Positions 44,646-53,486 of a stretch of 64,000 bases of DNA are shown here, piece by piece; within the stretch, counting starts at the first letter, position 1; each line of letters opens with the position of its first letter. Both the position numbers and the translations under genes were made by a program. The stretch is taken from NCBI RefSeq assembly GCF_002831565.1, contig NZ_CP025096.1:5062609-5126608 (forward strand). The letters are read 5' to 3'. The notes under the pieces were generated by a model. That model searched no databases, was not told the DNA's origin, and saw nothing but the letters and a program-made list of their open reading frames with translations. The stretch comes from Spirosoma pollinicola (GTDB taxonomy: Bacteria > Bacteroidota > Bacteroidia > Cytophagales > Spirosomataceae).

Positions 44646-46355
44646 TTACGACCGTCTTATTCGATTTGCTGGTACTGGCTTATCGGTAGTGACCGCTGGC
44701 TTCACTCCTTCTTTGGGATCGACGGGCTTACCCGATGGAGGGACTGTTTGTGAATTTTGCGGCACTGTTGCTGGTGTATCTTTCCGAATTCGCTTGGCTC
44801 CATCTTTTGGTAATTCATTATTGACAGCTCCCTTCTCATATTGATGCAGCGGTAATCCCGTTGGCCCAACCTTCACGGTTGATTTTTGATTGGCTATGGC
44901 AGCCGGGTCGTTTTTGAATTGAGACTGTAATTTTACTAGCCACTCGGGTTGAAGCGTAATGGGTTCATGTTGCCGGTTCTCAGGTCGGTTAGCTCTTATT
45001 TTGTCAATTTCCTGCTGAATCTTATCGGCTTTTACTTTTAAGTCATCATTAAAATCTTTCTCCACCGAGCGGTTCACGTAAAAGTGATTGTCCGTTAGGC
45101 GGATTTCTTTGGTTAGATTTTCCGCCCGTATCAACATCGGTCTGTTATTGGGAATATCGACAGTAATTTCAGTATCGCCCAAATACGTTTTCCCCACTTT
45201 AACTTTAGCTTTCGTCTCGTCAACTAAATGGCCCTGATTCATAACCGAAACAATTCGCTGGGTTAGCTCATCGGGTGATTTACCCGGAGGGGATTCCACG
45301 CCCTTAGGCAAGGTTAAACGTAGCTGATTTGGATTGCCTGTCTTTTGATTGCCCTCCGTCATATACGCTTGCCAGGTCTGGTCCGGTTGACCAGGTAATT
45401 TCAGGCTACCCATGTATTGAATATTAAAGCGTATCCCCGAGAAGTCATTATCGTTAGCTAAGATGAATCGTTCTGGTTTTATGGTATCAATGATTTTTTG
45501 CAACGTAGGCAGTTGCAGACCACCGGGCTGCCCTCCTGTCGATACATAAAGCCGATCGCCGGCTTGACGAGGCGGATGTAGCTGGTAGTGAGACAGGGCG
45601 TCGATAGGGTTTTCGGTAATAACAATTTCCCGGGGTTTTACGCCGGGAATAACGTTGGATAACCAGACACTATCGTGCTTGGGAGAGACGAGCATATTAT
45701 GACTGGCATTGCGCGTGTTAAGGGTCACGATGTGTTCCATATTACGCATCGGGAAGGCCGTGTTGATGCCGGTATAGCCGTTTTTCGTCTCAAACGGGCG
45801 TTGCACGATCTGGCCTTTGAATTCTGGCGCATCGATGGTCTTGTCGTCAATATGACGACTATATAACCAGTTGCGTTGGTGCAGTGGCTCGATATTAAGC
45901 AGTCTGGCCGTTGTTGTCTCATCCAGCCGACGAATGTCTTTCAAGCCAATGGGCCGGATCGACTCATGGGACGTATAGACATTACCGACCAGGGGGCTAA
46001 GGTGAGCATGTAACTGTTTCCAACCATCCCGGCTCCCCAGATCCAGGTTTAATTTATTGGATACCATGTTGATGATCGTTCCCCGGTCGCGGTTATCCTG
46101 AAACGATTTATAGGCATAATGTCCGGTTTCCTGTACCCGGTGCACGGTGATCTTACGCCCGGTGGATTCCTCTTCCAGAGCCGCCCAGTTTTTACCGTGT
46201 TTCCCCTTAATCGGCTGCCAGCCCTGATCAATGAGGTAAGTCACTAAATTGATATCCGATTTATACCGATCGGTGAGTGAACGCTCCTCGGCAACCCGAC
46301 GATCGTAAGCATCTTGTCGGTTGGTTCGTTGGGCTTCCTGCGGTTGAGTTGACAT
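44646..46355 (-). CDS. DUF3991 and Toprim domain protein (primase-like)
   Basis: A 569-residue protein. An N-terminal DUF3991-like region (about 30-130: YLIDQGWQPIKGKHGKNWAAL, RDRGTIINMV) is followed by a Toprim_2 domain (about 240-345) with the acidic pair in ITENPIDALSHYQ and the DxD-type ILANDNDFSG. The C-terminal third is a coiled, basic, low-complexity tail. Such proteins accompany mobilizable elements and may prime DNA synthesis on the transferred strand; activity is inferred from the Toprim residues. It lacks a zinc-finger primase N-terminus. It sits 44 bp after the gene at 46400. Confidence 0.85.
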   Translation of the reverse strand: MSTQPQEAQRTNRQDAYDRRVAEERSLTDRYKSDINLVTYLIDQGWQPIKGKHGKNWAALEEESTGRKITVHRVQETGHYAYKSFQDNRDRGTIINMVSNKLNLDLGSRDGWKQLHAHLSPLVGNVYTSHESIRPIGLKDIRRLDETTTARLLNIEPLHQRNWLYSRHIDDKTIDAPEFKGQIVQRPFETKNGYTGINTAFPMRNMEHIVTLNTRNASHNMLVSPKHDSVWLSNVIPGVKPREIVITENPIDALSHYQLHPPRQAGDRLYVSTGGQPGGLQLPTLQKIIDTIKPERFILANDNDFSGIRFNIQYMGSLKLPGQPDQTWQAYMTEGNQKTGNPNQLRLTLPKGVESPPGKSPDELTQRIVSVMNQGHLVDETKAKVKVGKTYLGDTEITVDIPNNRPMLIRAENLTKEIRLTDNHFYVNRSVEKDFNDDLKVKADKIQQEIDKIRANRPENRQHEPITLQPEWLVKLQSQFKNDPAAIANQKSTVKVGPTGLPLHQYEKGAVNNELPKDGAKRIRKDTPATVPQNSQTVPPSGKPVDPKEGVKPAVTTDKPVPANRIRRS

Positions 46356-46399
46356 GGCGATTCAATTTATAACAGGGAAAAAAGGACGGGATGAAGCCC

Positions 46400-47659
46400 T
46401 TACGGACGATGGCCTTTAGGCGGCTTCACGTCTGTTTTGGGTTTACTAACTTTAGCCTTTGCTGATTTGGCCTCTGGACTGGATTTCACCTGGGCTGGTT
46501 TGGTTGTTTGTTCAGGTCGTTTGGTATCCGACGCCGTCGTTGTTTGCTTTTGGGCTAACGGCGGGATGGGACGGGCAGCTGTCTGGAGATCAGTTGCGCT
46601 GGGGTGTAGGTCAACTTTTTTGTTCAGCGCCTTGATAAAATCAAGGTTCAAAAGACGTTGAACGGAATCGGGTATTTGTTGAAGGATAGGGAGGAGCGGT
46701 TGATTTTTTCCAATCGCTTTATCCAGTTGCTGACTGAGTTGAAGTAAAGCTTCTGCTTCAGTTTTTGTGGCCATGATCGGTAGCGCGAATAACTTACCGG
46801 TTTCGGGAGCCTGAGCAAGCTGGGGAAGTTTTATCGATAATACGTATTTAGCGTTATCGGCCTGCGGGATGACCAACACTTCGACCCCATTCGGGTGAGC
46901 TTGCGTTGTTTGCCTTATTCCCTTCTCGGCGAAACGCAAACTATCCAGTAATGGCGTAGCCGAAGTAGACCGTTCACCAGCTTGTGAGGTAATGAACTGC
47001 CGAGTTTTTGGAATCTGTTCAAGCTTGGGTGGCTTGATGCGTTCAAACTTAAACCCTCTCTTCGAGGCTGCCAGACGAACAAAGGCCGAAAACGTCTGGT
47101 CATCTTTTTTCATGTTATTGATGCGAATTGAGTACCCTTCCCGTAACCGCTCTTTGGCCGACGGATCAATGGGTACGCCCAGCAACTTATCCGGTATCGG
47201 AAATTTATCGGTGTTGATCACCGTCATTTTTTGCGTTTCCGGATTAATACCAATGATGCCTCTAAAGGGTTCATTAGACGTTGGGTCGATGAGCTGAACG
47301 GCGCGCCCCATATCTCCGTACCGCTGGAGATTTTCTTTATCACTAGGGCTAAATTGGTGACCCAAGTAGTTATCTCTCAGTTGTAGCCGCGCCTGCACAT
47401 GCATTACGTTGATGGATAAACCCCGCGTTGGATGATTAATCACGCTGAGCTTGGCGGCATCGCCATCCTTTAACGGAATGATGTTGGTTTGTTTACCGTC
47501 CAATAATTTTTTTATCTCAAGGCCGACTGGTGCAGAAACTAAATTCGACGATAAGTCCAGGTGAGCAGCTAGAACTGGACGCATCTGTTCTATCGTATAG
47601 CGTTTACCTATCAACGTAGATACATCAATTGGAGGAGTATTCTCGACGGTGCTATCCAT
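46400..47659 (-). CDS. DUF4099/DUF3945-type mobile-element protein (smallest of three)
   Basis: A 419-residue protein. The N-terminal DUF4099-like segment (RYTIEQMRPVLAAHLDLSS, about 15-100) is followed by DUF3945-like repeats (about 105-220: LGHQFSPSDKENLQRYGDMG, GIIGINPETQKMTVI, LLGVPIDPSAKERLREGYSI, FVRLAASKRGFKF). A second domain of unknown type and a basic Lys/Pro-rich tail (VSKPKTDVKPPKGH) follow. It is homologous to its two upstream neighbours over the first 220 residues. Proteins of this type are confined to Bacteroidota conjugative and mobilizable elements; the function is unknown. Confidence 0.75.
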   Translation of the reverse strand: MDSTVENTPPIDVSTLIGKRYTIEQMRPVLAAHLDLSSNLVSAPVGLEIKKLLDGKQTNIIPLKDGDAAKLSVINHPTRGLSINVMHVQARLQLRDNYLGHQFSPSDKENLQRYGDMGRAVQLIDPTSNEPFRGIIGINPETQKMTVINTDKFPIPDKLLGVPIDPSAKERLREGYSIRINNMKKDDQTFSAFVRLAASKRGFKFERIKPPKLEQIPKTRQFITSQAGERSTSATPLLDSLRFAEKGIRQTTQAHPNGVEVLVIPQADNAKYVLSIKLPQLAQAPETGKLFALPIMATKTEAEALLQLSQQLDKAIGKNQPLLPILQQIPDSVQRLLNLDFIKALNKKVDLHPSATDLQTAARPIPPLAQKQTTTASDTKRPEQTTKPAQVKSSPEAKSAKAKVSKPKTDVKPPKGHRP

Positions 47660-47717
47660 TCATTTAATATTTTGTATATAACGTGAAATTACAAGCTCAC
47701 TCGTTTATAATAGCGTT

Positions 47718-48920
47718 TTATACCCGTTTCCTACCGTATCCCGCTTTTGTCGAGGCAATCGGTTCAGTCCGTTTCGTATTTTTATCCGTCTTGGCTACGG
47801 GCTCATTCTGGCGTGCGGGGCTTGGCGGGGTAGCCGTACGCGCGGGCGTTCTACCCTCCGACAACGACGAAAATTTTTGATCAGCTCGTTTAATTTCCTC
47901 TGCTGTCGCGGTTTTTTTGGGCGGCAGTACTACCCCATTCTGTTCCTTTCGATAATCCAGAATTTCCATTTTAGCCTGCGCTCTTGGACTTTTCAATTCC
48001 TGGCCATGGGGGATACGGTTTAGGGGCCTCCATTCTACCGGTGAGTCACTCGCCTTATTTACCCGAATCATATCCTGATAGGTTAGTGCGCCCGCTGGCT
48101 TGCGAACGACCTGGCCTTTTTCATCCTTTGCCGATACTACTGTTTTCTTCCATTGTTCGTCGGCCGCCTGACGAGCAACCTGTTTGGGCGTTAAATCAGC
48201 GGGTTGTGGCGCATTTCGTTGCGTATCTCGTTTTTCCTGCAGGGCGTTGAGAGCCGCCTGGTTGACAGGCGTAAATTTCAGCCCTCGTTTATGGGCGGCC
48301 ACCTGAACGTCGGCGGTAAAGGGCTTTCCATCCAGACCCGTCATGTTTTTTACCCGGATGACTCCGTGGTTTTTCAGCGTCTGTTGCTGTTTGTCCGTAA
48401 TGGGCACGTTCCGAAGAACGGTTGGTGGTACGAATCGTTCTTGCCGAAAGACAGTCAACCGATTTGTCTGGGGATCATAGCCCACCATTCCCATAAACTG
48501 TTGATTGGTCTCTTTATCCGTCAACGGGACGGGGCGGCCTAATTCACCGGTTCGTTGCAGACGGATGTGGTCTTCATGCGTGAGCTGGTAGCCCAAAAAG
48601 CGGGGAGCCGGCGTTCGTTCTAGTTGCCGTGGAATCATTTCAACCCGGGGACCTTTACCCGGATCGTCATAGACAAATAAACGGCCCTGCACCGGGGTAG
48701 TAGTCCCGTTGCTATCCGTTTGATTCAGGGTTAGGCTGGATGTACGCCGGGCATTTAATAGTTCGCGCATATCTTCCGGCGATAAGCTTTCCTTGCGAAT
48801 GCCCAGCGGTTTAAGCTGCATTTCCAGCTGCTCCCAAGTGAAGCGGTTTCCGGTTTCCAGCGGACGCGGGTTAAGGGGTTTTTCGACCCTGTTTAAGCTG
48901 TTATAATCTGTAGAAGCCAT
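47718..48920 (-). CDS. DUF4099/DUF3945-type mobile-element protein (second)
   Basis: A 400-residue protein with the same start as its neighbours: RFTWEQLEMQLKPLGIRKES, GRLFVYDDPGKGPRVEMIP, LGYQLTHEDHIRLQRTGELG, GMVGYDPQTNRLTVFRQERF, VAAHKRGLKF (domain about 20-220). It then has a NAALNALQEKRDTQ helix and a KPAGALTYQDMIRVN motif (about 270-320) also found in the 1064-residue neighbour (KVKDLTYSDSIAVKN), and a basic tail. The function is unknown. It is 58 bp upstream of the gene at 46400. Confidence 0.75.
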   Translation of the reverse strand: MASTDYNSLNRVEKPLNPRPLETGNRFTWEQLEMQLKPLGIRKESLSPEDMRELLNARRTSSLTLNQTDSNGTTTPVQGRLFVYDDPGKGPRVEMIPRQLERTPAPRFLGYQLTHEDHIRLQRTGELGRPVPLTDKETNQQFMGMVGYDPQTNRLTVFRQERFVPPTVLRNVPITDKQQQTLKNHGVIRVKNMTGLDGKPFTADVQVAAHKRGLKFTPVNQAALNALQEKRDTQRNAPQPADLTPKQVARQAADEQWKKTVVSAKDEKGQVVRKPAGALTYQDMIRVNKASDSPVEWRPLNRIPHGQELKSPRAQAKMEILDYRKEQNGVVLPPKKTATAEEIKRADQKFSSLSEGRTPARTATPPSPARQNEPVAKTDKNTKRTEPIASTKAGYGRKRV

Positions 48921-48943
48921 GGTGTCGGTATTGATTACAATCG

Positions 48944-51900
48944 TTAAGAGTGACGGCGAACCGTGGGTTGTTTTGGCCGGTCCGCCGGTGCGGTTGACTT
49001 TACGGAGTTGGATGGCCCTTTTTTCGCTTTGGTCGAATCCGCGTTTTGCCGTGTGTTACCAGCCGGTTTTTGCTCAAGATTACCCGTCTGGTTTTGCGTT
49101 ATTCGAGTCGATCCATTTTTTGAAACGACGCTGGTATCCGTTTGGGTCTGGGGCTGGTAGCGGGCTTTGGCTTTCTCCAGTTCGTGAGGCTTGGCTTCCT
49201 GTAGGCTAATTCCACCGATTGGCGGATTTCTTTCCAGTTTCGTCAGTAATCGGGCCTGTTCGGACGGTGATAGAAGTGTATTGTCCTGAGGTTTCATCGT
49301 AAGCGGCATGTATGCCTTTGAGACACCATCGTTTTTGACAGCAATGGAATCCGAATAGGTCAGATCTTTAACTTTTTTACGCTGCTCGGCTCCATCCCCC
49401 GTTTTTACGTCGAGGGTCGTATTGAGCCACTTCTGATTGTTCTCTGGCGTCAGCGATTTTAGATAAACAACAAACCCTTGATTCGGCTTTTCCCCACTTA
49501 CCGACTGACTTTGCAAAGGGCCTTGTTTGATGTTTTGTGGGATCGTTTCACTCTGTTTTTTGCCGATACGATCCAATCGAAACTGGCCCTCCACCGCTGA
49601 GAATTGTAGCGTTGCTGCATAAGGCTTTTTAGTATCGCCTTGCAGTCCCGTTAATGTGATTTGTTTACCGTCGCGCAGCAGCTCCTGCTGCTGGGGGGTC
49701 AATGGCTGACCTTTAACCTCAGCGGGCACTTTTATAGATTCTTTATCAATGGTGCGCAGTAGTTTAGCCACCGGATCATAACCGACCAGAACTTCCCGTT
49801 TAGTAGCGGTTTGAGCATCTTTGTACTCAACGGGTCGGTTAGCCATGCCTGTCCTTTGCAACCGCATAATGTCTTCTGTATATAAGTTAAGCCCCTTCGG
49901 TACAGACAACGAGGTTTTGAGTTGGAGCGGCTCAATATGAACCTGGGGCCCTTTACCCGGAATCTCAATGAGAAGTAGTTTTCCCTGGGCTGGGGCTACT
50001 ATACCGTTTTTATCCTTTATGGTAAAGGATACGTTTGGGTGCGTAGCATAGCCATCCAGTAATAATGCTTTGTTCATCGGATCAATTGATTTTTCTGAAA
50101 TGCCCAGTTTATCCATCTGGGGCTTGATCTGTTCCCAGCTGTAGCGCTTTTCCTGGTTGACGTAGGCGGCCTGTTGCCGAAATGTTTCAGGTACAATGGG
50201 TTGGGTATGGGTTTGTTTATCTGAGACCTGGCTATGAGCCGTTGCCGCGGATACGGTTGGCTGATGAGCTGCCGTTGATTTGAGCCCATCAGTAGCTAAT
50301 ACCTGTGCCGGCGGATTAGTAACAGCAGTTGTTGAAATAGTTTCTGAAGGTCTGGTTTGCTGACGCGACTCTAACCGATCGAGCAGTTTTATAGCCAGCT
50401 TGTCCAAAAAATGATCCATTATCCGGGACACCATCGATTTTGGCCCAGCTTCAGAAGCTGCGGATTGACCGTTTTGACGGATGGGGTGATCTACGCTTAA
50501 TTTCGGTCCAGGCCGCTCTGAATCGACTTGTTGAGACCGGGCATTTGCGCTTGCCGTTGGTTTTGGGTCAATCGGTTGATTGACTGTCACTTTCTGAACG
50601 TCGGCCTGGTTGATCCCTGCGGGACGCGTTCGCCGATCGAGTTCCCGAATTAATTCCTCAAGTGACAGCTGATTGGCTTTTGATGAACCATCCGGCGTAG
50701 TTGGCTCGTCGGTTGCCTTCCGTTTGAAACCAAAGTTCTCTCCCTTAAATAGTTTGTCCATCAGGTCCTGAACAATTTTATAATTATTCAGAAAATTGGA
50801 CACCATACCCCCTTCAGTTAATTTCAATTGAAGGATTTTCGTTAATAAACCCCCTGATGATTCTCCTTCATCAGCTACCCGTTTGGCTGGTGCCGTAGTA
50901 GGCCCTTTTTCGCCGGGCAGAGGCAATGATGCATCCCCTTCCGCTGCTGGACGTCCAGGAATGGCTGGCGATTTTACCGAATCAAAAGCGACATTAGCGG
51001 GCTTGCCGGTTAATTCCTTAGCATCCTGATCCGTCGGAGAACTTACTGCCCGTTTCTGATCCTGAACAGGTTCCGTTGAATCGAACGCTTTTTTCAGGCG
51101 CTCTAACAAATCAATGTTCTTTACCGCTTCGCCCGGTGGTGGTAATGTTAGCGGCGTTTCTCCCGATTGATGATTCCGAACCACATTCATCAAACTAACC
51201 ATATCAATCGGGTTGCCAGGTCCGTGCTGTACGACGGCTGGAAACTGTTGAGTTGTTTCTTTCAACTCCATCAAGTAGTCCGTAACCCGCAGCTGTACGT
51301 CAGGCTGTCGGGTCGTATCTAACTTTTCGACCAATTGATGCATTTGATGCCGAGTCGTCTTTTCGTTGAAAATCGCTCGGGATATTTCCTCATTGCTTAA
51401 ATAGTTATCGCCTTCAAGATACTGTCGCAATTGATGAGCGTGGGCGGGCAATGCCAAACTCATTTCCGTTGTTTGAATACCCTCTGCTATCCCTAACTGC
51501 GTGGCATCGGACCGGCTCCGTTCACTGGCCATGTCAACGCGCCAGCTTTGTGAATCATTTGGCAATAGTCCTTGATCCTTCAGGCCCTGACGAATCGGCT
51601 CATCTACTAAACCCGGTAGTTCAATACTCCGGGTATAAAGGAGTTCGAACTGGGGATACATCTCCCCCTTACGAGCTAACGTCGTATCAACGACTGCATC
51701 ACTAACAGGCTTTAGCGCATGGGCTGGTAGTTCCCCTGCGTAATCGTTTAGGTAGCCGGTTATTGAGGCAGGAATCTGACCCCGTTGAAGACCCTGCTGC
51801 TCAGCTTCTGATAAGGGATTTTGCTGCTGTTGAACGCGTTGCTGGCGAAATGGCTCCAGCAATTCCTGCATGATCGGGTCCTGCGTGTAAAGCACGGTTC

Positions 51901-52138
51901 GTAAATCATCGGACGGCCGGGCATCCAGGGGCTTTCCCAACGCGGCTGCCCGTTCCTGGGCGGCCATATCATTATTGATGATTGTTGCCAAGGGAACGTA
52001 GAGATTGGTCGGTAGTCGATTGTCATTTTCCTGCCGATACGTTAAAATCGGCTGGGGCAGTTGGCCACGCTGGGCAAAAGCCGACAGGTCAGCAACCGTG
52101 AGGTCATGGGCGGATTCTGGCACGGGTTGAGGTTGCAT
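48944..52138 (-). CDS. Large DUF4099/DUF3945-type mobile-element protein
   Basis: A 1064-residue protein. Residues 1-330 are a unique helical region (PAHAHQLRQYLEGDNYLSNEEI). Residues 330-670 are a polar, probably disordered linker rich in Pro/Gln/Ser. Residues 670-880 repeat the DUF4099/DUF3945 module of the two downstream genes (RYSWEQIKPQMDKLGISEKS, GKLLLIEIPGKGPQVHIEP, LTGLQGDTKKPYAATLQF). The C-terminal part has GFVVYLKSLTPENNQKWLN and LTYSDSIAVKN and ends basic. It heads the operon 52138-44646; the next start is 23 bp on. The size suggests it is the scaffold of the trio, but that is inference. Confidence 0.75.
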   Translation of the reverse strand: MQPQPVPESAHDLTVADLSAFAQRGQLPQPILTYRQENDNRLPTNLYVPLATIINNDMAAQERAAALGKPLDARPSDDLRTVLYTQDPIMQELLEPFRQQRVQQQQNPLSEAEQQGLQRGQIPASITGYLNDYAGELPAHALKPVSDAVVDTTLARKGEMYPQFELLYTRSIELPGLVDEPIRQGLKDQGLLPNDSQSWRVDMASERSRSDATQLGIAEGIQTTEMSLALPAHAHQLRQYLEGDNYLSNEEISRAIFNEKTTRHQMHQLVEKLDTTRQPDVQLRVTDYLMELKETTQQFPAVVQHGPGNPIDMVSLMNVVRNHQSGETPLTLPPPGEAVKNIDLLERLKKAFDSTEPVQDQKRAVSSPTDQDAKELTGKPANVAFDSVKSPAIPGRPAAEGDASLPLPGEKGPTTAPAKRVADEGESSGGLLTKILQLKLTEGGMVSNFLNNYKIVQDLMDKLFKGENFGFKRKATDEPTTPDGSSKANQLSLEELIRELDRRTRPAGINQADVQKVTVNQPIDPKPTASANARSQQVDSERPGPKLSVDHPIRQNGQSAASEAGPKSMVSRIMDHFLDKLAIKLLDRLESRQQTRPSETISTTAVTNPPAQVLATDGLKSTAAHQPTVSAATAHSQVSDKQTHTQPIVPETFRQQAAYVNQEKRYSWEQIKPQMDKLGISEKSIDPMNKALLLDGYATHPNVSFTIKDKNGIVAPAQGKLLLIEIPGKGPQVHIEPLQLKTSLSVPKGLNLYTEDIMRLQRTGMANRPVEYKDAQTATKREVLVGYDPVAKLLRTIDKESIKVPAEVKGQPLTPQQQELLRDGKQITLTGLQGDTKKPYAATLQFSAVEGQFRLDRIGKKQSETIPQNIKQGPLQSQSVSGEKPNQGFVVYLKSLTPENNQKWLNTTLDVKTGDGAEQRKKVKDLTYSDSIAVKNDGVSKAYMPLTMKPQDNTLLSPSEQARLLTKLERNPPIGGISLQEAKPHELEKAKARYQPQTQTDTSVVSKNGSTRITQNQTGNLEQKPAGNTRQNADSTKAKKGPSNSVKSTAPADRPKQPTVRRHS

Positions 52139-52241
52139 CTTGGATCAGTACGTTAAGTGATTCATGCGAAAAAATGGTCAATAACTAATGAAGATGTAAT
52201 AATACAATACAGAAAGTTTGATAACTTTGAGAATGAAAATC

Positions 52242-52258
52242 ATTTTTTTTTCGGTCAC
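52242..52258 (+). promoter_or_regulatory. ATTTTTTTTTCGGTCAC motif, copy 1
   Basis: Nine T then CGGTCAC. The identical 17-mer occurs at 57721-57737, and a 16/17 match occurs inverted at 62106-62122. This copy ends 12 bp before the ATG of the M23 peptidase, in the divergent promoter region of the large gene at 52138. Confidence 0.55.
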
Positions 52259-52270
52259 GTTCTGACACTT

Positions 52271-53326
52271 ATGAACCACTCGCTTGGAACTTTATTTTTT
52301 TCCTTTTGTATTGGCTACGGAGGGGTACTTGGCACGGCTCAGGCTCAGGTAATTTTTAAAGTTGATTCACCCGTTAAGCGCCATCAGAACCTGATGCCTA
52401 AGCGCCAGGAAGCTGTCGAACTCGACGAATCTATGGCCGTTGATGTGGACTCTGCAGACAATCCAACACCTGAGCAAAACGCAATCGGTAACTCCCCAAA
52501 ACAGGATAGTCTTGATGGATACGGGAAGCAATTTTCCCCTCCCTTAAATCGTCCGATTAACCCCAAACAACGATTTTTGGTAACCTACATGGGTAGCCCC
52601 CTGAAAAGCGATACCAGTTCTCAAAGCCGGTATCGATTAGCGCCTATTGAGTTTAATGCTGCCGATTCAAGTAAACGGAATTCATTGGCTAATCGGACTC
52701 TGGCCCCTCGACGGTTTGTGGATCAGGATTCGATTATGGTTGCGGTTTTGGAGGATTCCCTACGGCGTATTCGTCAACAACTGATACCTCTTGGCCAGAC
52801 AACTAAAGCGTCGGCTAAATCAGCCTTTGATTTATACCGGTCCATTCCGTCAATATTACCCGTTCGACTACGCTCTTATGAAGACTTCCGGATTTCGTCT
52901 GCGTATGGCCTACGCGTTCATCCGATCAGTGGTCGTTTACAGAATCATGCCGGTATTGATTTACCCCAACCTCGCTTTACGGCGGTTTACGCCACGGCCG
53001 ATGGCGTTGTTGACCGGGTCGTCTGGCAACCTGCCGGGATGGGGCTGGCTGTTTATATCGTACACCCTTCAGGGTATCAAACTGGCTACGGTCACCTCGA
53101 AGACCATTCGGTACTCGTGGGAGAAGTTGTTCGCCGGGGACAGGTAATTGGCCGGGTTGGATCGACGGGCTTAGCCACGGGGCCGCACCTTCATTACACC
53201 GTTTTAGCGGGAACCCAACCTGTAAATCCGGCCTCGTACTGCTTTTTGCTGCTAAATGCGTTAGACGAATCTAAATCCAGCGTTTCCCGTTCCGGCCGGT
53301 CATCAGGTTATCAACGGAGAAAGTAG
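52271..53326 (+). CDS. M23-family peptidoglycan endopeptidase
   Basis: A 351-residue secreted protein. The start at 52271 (MNHSLGTLFFSFCIGYGGVL) gives a signal peptide; an in-frame ATG at 52157 adds 38 residues and is unlikely. After a long polar linker (about 30-195) comes an M23 LytM domain (about 200-330) with the zinc ligands H and D in NHAGIDLPQP and H in GPHLHYTVL, preceded by SSAYGLRVHPISGR. It would cleave peptide cross-links of the cell wall. On mobile elements such enzymes can open the wall for transfer. It is the only plus-strand gene in this part and ends at a bidirectional terminator. Confidence 0.9.
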   Translation: MNHSLGTLFFSFCIGYGGVLGTAQAQVIFKVDSPVKRHQNLMPKRQEAVELDESMAVDVDSADNPTPEQNAIGNSPKQDSLDGYGKQFSPPLNRPINPKQRFLVTYMGSPLKSDTSSQSRYRLAPIEFNAADSSKRNSLANRTLAPRRFVDQDSIMVAVLEDSLRRIRQQLIPLGQTTKASAKSAFDLYRSIPSILPVRLRSYEDFRISSAYGLRVHPISGRLQNHAGIDLPQPRFTAVYATADGVVDRVVWQPAGMGLAVYIVHPSGYQTGYGHLEDHSVLVGEVVRRGQVIGRVGSTGLATGPHLHYTVLAGTQPVNPASYCFLLLNALDESKSSVSRSGRSSGYQRRK

Positions 53327-53434
53327 CCTCCTTTTTCGATTGACCGTAAACGCATTCCTACCGGATAAACTATACCGTTGGTTTACTAAAGTGTCAACGA
53401 GTGTTTTTCGGGCTTCGACGTTCCGATGCTGAAT

Positions 53435-53470
53435 AAAAAAAGGCACTTGATCAGTCAAGTGCCTTTTTTG
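53435..53470. terminator. Bidirectional intrinsic terminator
   Basis: The stem AAAGGCACTTGA and its complement has a 4-nt loop (TCAG), flanked by A7 on the left and T6 on the right. It works for both convergent genes, the M23 peptidase (ends 53326) and the coupling protein (ends 53487). Confidence 0.92.
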
Positions 53471-53486
53471 ACAGGTTTTTTTCGAA

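Noticed and set aside
44646..52138. Numerous long ORFs in other frames of the DUF4099/DUF3945 and Toprim genes
   Set aside because: They are shadows of the real genes, without domains or leaders of their own.
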